From Alistipes sp. (GTDB taxonomy: Bacteria > Bacteroidota > Bacteroidia > Bacteroidales > Rikenellaceae), in the NCBI GenBank assembly GCA_017936685.1, contig JAGBFA010000006.1, forward strand, positions 48,319-112,318: 64,000 nucleotides of DNA. Reading direction: 5' to 3'. The translations under genes and the position numbers were made by a program. Under the pieces are notes generated by a model, which saw nothing but the letters and a program-made list of their open reading frames with translations, was not told the DNA's origin and made no database searches. Shown here in pieces: positions 60,823 through 64,000 of the stretch; within the stretch, counting starts at the first letter, position 1, and the number at the start of each line of letters is the position of its first letter.

Positions 60823-62472
60823 ATGAAGCGGTATTTCACGATATTGCCCCTTGTCGCAGCTCTTGCAATGTGCTCCTGCGACGACGATCGACTCCAAGCT
60901 CGGCTCGATCGAGCCGAGGCCGTCATACTCGAACACCCCGACAGCGCGCTGACCATTCTCAGAGGGACGAGTGCCTCGGGCAGCCGCCAGCAGAACGCAC
61001 GCCGCGCCCTGCTCTACTCGATGGCTCTCGACAAGAACTACATCGACATCACCTCCGACTCGCTCGTTACCGTCGCACGCGACTACTACCACAACCACGG
61101 CACTGCCCGCGAGCGGTTTCTGTCGGAGTTCTACTACGCCTGCTACCTGCGCAACTGCAACGATCTGCCGGGGGCATTGTGCCTCTACTCCGACTGTGTG
61201 GAGCTGGGCATCGAGGCGGGCGACCACTACCACCTCGGCGTTCTATACTCCCGGATAGCAGAGATCTACGAGGAGCAATTCGACTACGACAATACCGTCT
61301 TATACTATTCTCTCGCTCTGGAACAATATCGGCTCAGCAATGCTATGACAGCGCAGGGTATGATGTGTTCCGATCTCGGTGAAAGTATGTTCGCACTGAA
61401 CCGTCTCGACGAAGCCGCAGCCTATTACCATAGGGCACTGGCCATATTCGAGGAGCTGCGCGACACTGCCAATATCGACAACACGCTGTGCGGTCTGGCC
61501 TGCAACCATCTGTATAACGGTCATATCGATTCGGCAGAGATGGCCATCGACCGCATATCGGCCGAATACGGATTCCACGAATACATCACCCTGGCCGACA
61601 TATACCGCCGTCGCGACCGGTTGGACAAGGCAAGAGAATACCTCGCAAAGGCCAAGGAGTATGTGTACAATCCGCGCAGCTATGCCAACGTATTGCATTA
61701 CGAGTCGCGGATCGAAATGCAGGAGGGAAACTACCAAGAGGCGGCCGAGCACAGAATACGATGTGCCCAAATATGCGACAGCCTTATCAGCGTATCTCTT
61801 CGCCACCCCGCAGCATCGGTGCATCGCGACCATTTTCAAGAGTTGTACCGCCGGGCAAGCGACAATGCCGACCTGCTGCGCCAGCGTTTCTGGCTGACGA
61901 CAACACTGATAGTCGTCATCGCAGGAATCGTCATATACTATATTATATATATAATGCGCAAACGCCGCCGCTCGTCACGACTGCGATATCTGCAATCGCT
62001 GCGCGAGAGCCACGCCATCAGCAATCGCATGTCGCAGCAGATCAACATGCAGACCCAGCAGGCGCAGCACATGCGCAAGCTGATATGCGACAGCTTCGCT
62101 CCGATCGACCGCATAGCCACCACCTACTACGAACGCAAAGACTCAAAGACGGCTCAGGCCGGCATCTACCGCGATGTCGAACGCCTGCTCGACTCATATA
62201 TCGGCGATCCCAAAGTCAAGGAGCATTTGGAGTACACGGTCGACATCGGCCGCAACGGCATCATGAAATCGCTGCGTGAAGAGCTGCCCCAACTCACCGA
62301 AAAGGAGATCGATCTGCTGCTCTACATCTATGCCGGATTCTCCACATCGGCCATAGCCCTGTTCACCGACGACAAGCCCAACAACATCTATCTGCGCAAG
62401 AGCCGTTTGAAAAACAAAATCGCCAAATCGGCGGCTCCGTCGCGGGAGACGTTTATCGAAAATATGATATAA
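60823..62472 (+). CDS. TPR lipoprotein with transmembrane helix and LuxR-like cytoplasmic helix-turn-helix
   Basis: A 549-residue protein. A signal with Cys near residue 19 (ALAMCSCDDD) is followed by periplasmic TPR repeats (about 60-345), a membrane helix (LTTTLIVVIAGIVIYYIIYI) and a cytoplasmic coiled coil. The C-terminal LTEKEIDLLLYIYAGFSTSA with IYLRKSRLKNKI resembles a LuxR/GerE-type helix-turn-helix. This is a common Bacteroidales one-piece sensor-regulator layout. It may regulate the small secreted protein 240 nt downstream (inference). Confidence 0.8.
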   Translation: MKRYFTILPLVAALAMCSCDDDRLQARLDRAEAVILEHPDSALTILRGTSASGSRQQNARRALLYSMALDKNYIDITSDSLVTVARDYYHNHGTARERFLSEFYYACYLRNCNDLPGALCLYSDCVELGIEAGDHYHLGVLYSRIAEIYEEQFDYDNTVLYYSLALEQYRLSNAMTAQGMMCSDLGESMFALNRLDEAAAYYHRALAIFEELRDTANIDNTLCGLACNHLYNGHIDSAEMAIDRISAEYGFHEYITLADIYRRRDRLDKAREYLAKAKEYVYNPRSYANVLHYESRIEMQEGNYQEAAEHRIRCAQICDSLISVSLRHPAASVHRDHFQELYRRASDNADLLRQRFWLTTTLIVVIAGIVIYYIIYIMRKRRRSSRLRYLQSLRESHAISNRMSQQINMQTQQAQHMRKLICDSFAPIDRIATTYYERKDSKTAQAGIYRDVERLLDSYIGDPKVKEHLEYTVDIGRNGIMKSLREELPQLTEKEIDLLLYIYAGFSTSAIALFTDDKPNNIYLRKSRLKNKIAKSAAPSRETFIENMI

Positions 62473-62665
62473 AATATTAGCAATCAATCTATTAATCGCA
62501 AAATACAATTATTTATCATATAGCATACTGATAATCAAAACATTACAAATATCGCAAGATTTTAAATTTCGATAACACGCGCATATTACTGACTATCTGA
62601 GATATACAGCATATCGATGAAAGATTTTTAAACCCTATTTTTTAACCTAATCATCTAATTTTCTC

Positions 62666-62673
62666 TACTTTTG
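62666..62673 (+). promoter_or_regulatory. -7 box TACTTTTG for the DUF3244 gene
   Basis: A consensus box 40 nt before the ATG at 62714. The 190 bp before it is very AT-rich and could hold regulator sites. Confidence 0.5.
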
Positions 62674-62713
62674 CATAGAGAGAAAAACAGATTTAATTTT
62701 TAGTTTTTCCAAC

Positions 62714-63103
62714 ATGAAACGACTTGTATTATTAATGTCGGCACTTGCGCTATTCGGCGGTGCGGCAATGGCGGACGATCCGGGCAACGGTAGCGGTAGC
62801 GACAAAGAGAATATTGACATAAAACCAAGACCGATCAAACCCAACCCTCGTTCGATAATACAGCCCGTGATCGATTGCACGTTGCACGTCACCGGAGCCA
62901 CAGGAACTTTGACATTCGATATAGGAGCCGACATCGGCAGCGCGTCGATCGTCGTGACGAACCTCTCCACCGGCGAGAGCTATTCGGAGTTGTGTCCGTC
63001 GACACCCGGCTGCTGCGTGGTCTGCTTTACCGGCGATGAGGGTTCGTACATCATCGAGATCGATACCGATGCAGGCCTCTATTACGGCGAATTTGCATTG
63101 TAA
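62714..63103 (+). CDS. small secreted DUF3244-like protein
   Basis: A 129-residue protein with signal peptide (FGGAAMADD). The mature part (RSIIQPVIDCTLHVTGATGT, LTFDIGADIGSASIVVTNLS, GSYIIEIDTDAGLYYGEFAL) follows the DUF3244 pattern of small Bacteroidetes secreted beta-sandwich proteins found beside TPR regulators. A cluster CPSTPGCCVVC gives four cysteines in eleven residues. The function is unknown. Confidence 0.75.
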   Translation: MKRLVLLMSALALFGGAAMADDPGNGSGSDKENIDIKPRPIKPNPRSIIQPVIDCTLHVTGATGTLTFDIGADIGSASIVVTNLSTGESYSELCPSTPGCCVVCFTGDEGSYIIEIDTDAGLYYGEFAL

Positions 63104-63162
63104 GCATAACTATATCCGATAGCTATAAACATCAACTAATTGAAGGATCAAGATTATCCGCA

Positions 63163-63193
63163 GGGGAGGAGCCTACTTCTCCCCAATTTTTTT
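63163..63193 (+). terminator. terminator of the DUF3244 gene
   Basis: GGGGAG and CTCCCC pair around GAGCCTACTT, followed by AATTTTTTT. Confidence 0.75.
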
Positions 63194-63250
63194 GTCTTTC
63201 TCCCGACACCTCCCGACCGCTCTGCCATATCGAACGAAGCAAAACATCTG

Positions 63251-63270
63251 GTTTTTTTTTGGGGGGGGGT
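63251..63270 (+). repeat. poly-T/poly-G junction
   Basis: About nine T followed directly by about nine G in intergenic DNA at the left border of the final repeat array. It is prone to slippage or sequencing error. Confidence 0.5.
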
Positions 63271-63382
63271 CTCGCATATAGTCCACAACCGGATTCTTCA
63301 TCTCGCGTTGCTTCGTTCAGAATGACAACCCCGTCATGTCATGTCGAACAAAGTGAGACATCTGTGGACGACAAAACCACCC

Positions 63383-63564
63383 TGTCACTCCGAGGAGCCA
63401 GAGGCGACGCGGGAGTCTCTTCACACACAACTGTCACTCCGAGGGAGGGCATACCCGACCGTGAGAGTCTCACCGTCGATAGCACCGTTTGTCTGCCCGA
63501 TACACCTATCGACCAAGAGAGAGATTCTCACGTCGCGGCCATCGGCCGCTCCTCAGAATGACAG
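63383..63564 (+). repeat. family B element, copy 8, with internal duplication
   Basis: It starts TGTCACTCCGAGGAGCC, contains a second TGTCACTCCGAGGGAGG near 63434, and ends GCTCCTCAGAATGACA. It is part of a tandem array with a 309-bp period. Confidence 0.7.
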
Positions 63565-63691
63565 AGTGGGCATATCGACCACGCACGTCGTCCCCAACCA
63601 GATTCTTCATTTCGCGTTGCTCCATTCAGAATGACAACACCATCATGTCATGTCGAGCAGCGCGAGACATCTGTGGACGACAAAACCACCC

Positions 63692-63876
63692 TGTCACTCC
63701 GAGGAGCAACAAAGTTGCGACGCGGGAGTCTCTTCACACACAACTGTCACTCCGAGGGAGAGCATACCCGACCGTGGGAGTCCCACCGTCGATAGCACCG
63801 TTTGTCTGTCCGATACACCCATCGACCAAGAGAGAGATTCTCACGTCGCGATTTTCAATCGCTCCTCAGAATGACA
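63692..63876 (+). repeat. family B element, copy 9, tandem with copy 8
   Basis: The same composite as copy 8, 309 bp further on, including GACATCTGTGGACGACAAAA before it. A third unit begins near 63937 and runs off the window. Confidence 0.7.
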
Positions 63877-64000
63877 GAGTGGGCATAGTTGCGCACAGAT
63901 TTCTCGCTTACGCTCGAAATGACAGAGTATGTATATCGACCACGCACGTCGTCCCCAACCATATTCTTCACTCCACTATGTTCCGTTCAGAATGACAACC

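Noticed and set aside
63140-63995. Several small frames in the terminal repeat array and in other family B copies
   Set aside because: They translate the repeat itself (SEERFSRR/CHSEE-like strings) in several frames and lack start signals or protein-like composition.

Overview
The window reads as chromosome of a moderately GC-rich Bacteroidales bacterium, probably Alistipes or another member of the Rikenellaceae (inference). The support is a SusC/SusD polysaccharide-utilisation locus, a MurF-Alr fusion, DUF4301, DUF3244 and YhcH-type genes, Bacteroidetes promoters (TTG, about 19-22 nt, then TAnnTTTG) and very few Shine-Dalgarno sequences.

Layout. 1-5.7 kb: an esterase fragment, an FAD oxidoreductase, a YefM/YoeB-type toxin-antitoxin pair, a sirtuin, an L,D-transpeptidase-like protein and two secreted proteins of unknown function, one with an in-frame amber codon. 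5.7-7.0 kb: a rod-like RNA candidate and dispersed repeats. 7.0-18.1 kb: a five-gene locus (SusC, SusD, surface glycan-binding protein, GH16, GH3) that fits import and breakdown of a beta-1,3-glucan such as laminarin. 18.6-22.0 kb: a complete diversity-generating retroelement (DGR) on the minus strand, with a CsgG-like gene, a CsgG-like/FGE-fold target protein whose 3' end is the variable repeat, an HRDC-domain accessory gene, a DGR reverse transcriptase, and a 134-bp template repeat overlapping the 3' end of the RT gene. Template and variable repeats differ at 14 positions, every one an adenine in the template. A roughly 300-nt RNA with its own promoter and terminator precedes the operon.

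22.9-27.6 kb: housekeeping genes (prs, engB, glmS, a MazG-like NTPase); glmS is preceded by exact 73-bp tandem repeats that each carry a promoter -7 box. 27.6-30.7 kb: an OmpA-like protein, a small conserved protein, a tRNA-Arg and a dense cluster of two dispersed repeat families. 30.8-39.4 kb: TlpA-like, ruvC, lpxD, coaD, a coiled-coil protein, a pabC-like protein, holA, tilS and murB. 39.4-42.6 kb: a DUF4301 protein and aspA. 42.6-57.4 kb: a long minus-strand run with YhcH, an EEP-family protein, rhomboid, mutL, dnaJ, grpE, a RsmI-like methyltransferase, murF-alr, mutS2, an MCE protein and an amidase. 57.6-64 kb: an LptD-like outer-membrane protein, a TPR regulator-like lipoprotein, a small DUF3244 secreted protein, and an array of dispersed repeats to the window end.

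The DGR is the standout system. The PUL ends at an IS-like 111-bp terminal-inverted-repeat element that also forms its terminator. Three repeat families occupy most long intergenic gaps: a 73-bp promoter-bearing repeat (family A), an imperfect palindrome (family B) and a 122-bp terminal-inverted-repeat element (family C). All positions, alignments and counts were made by eye.
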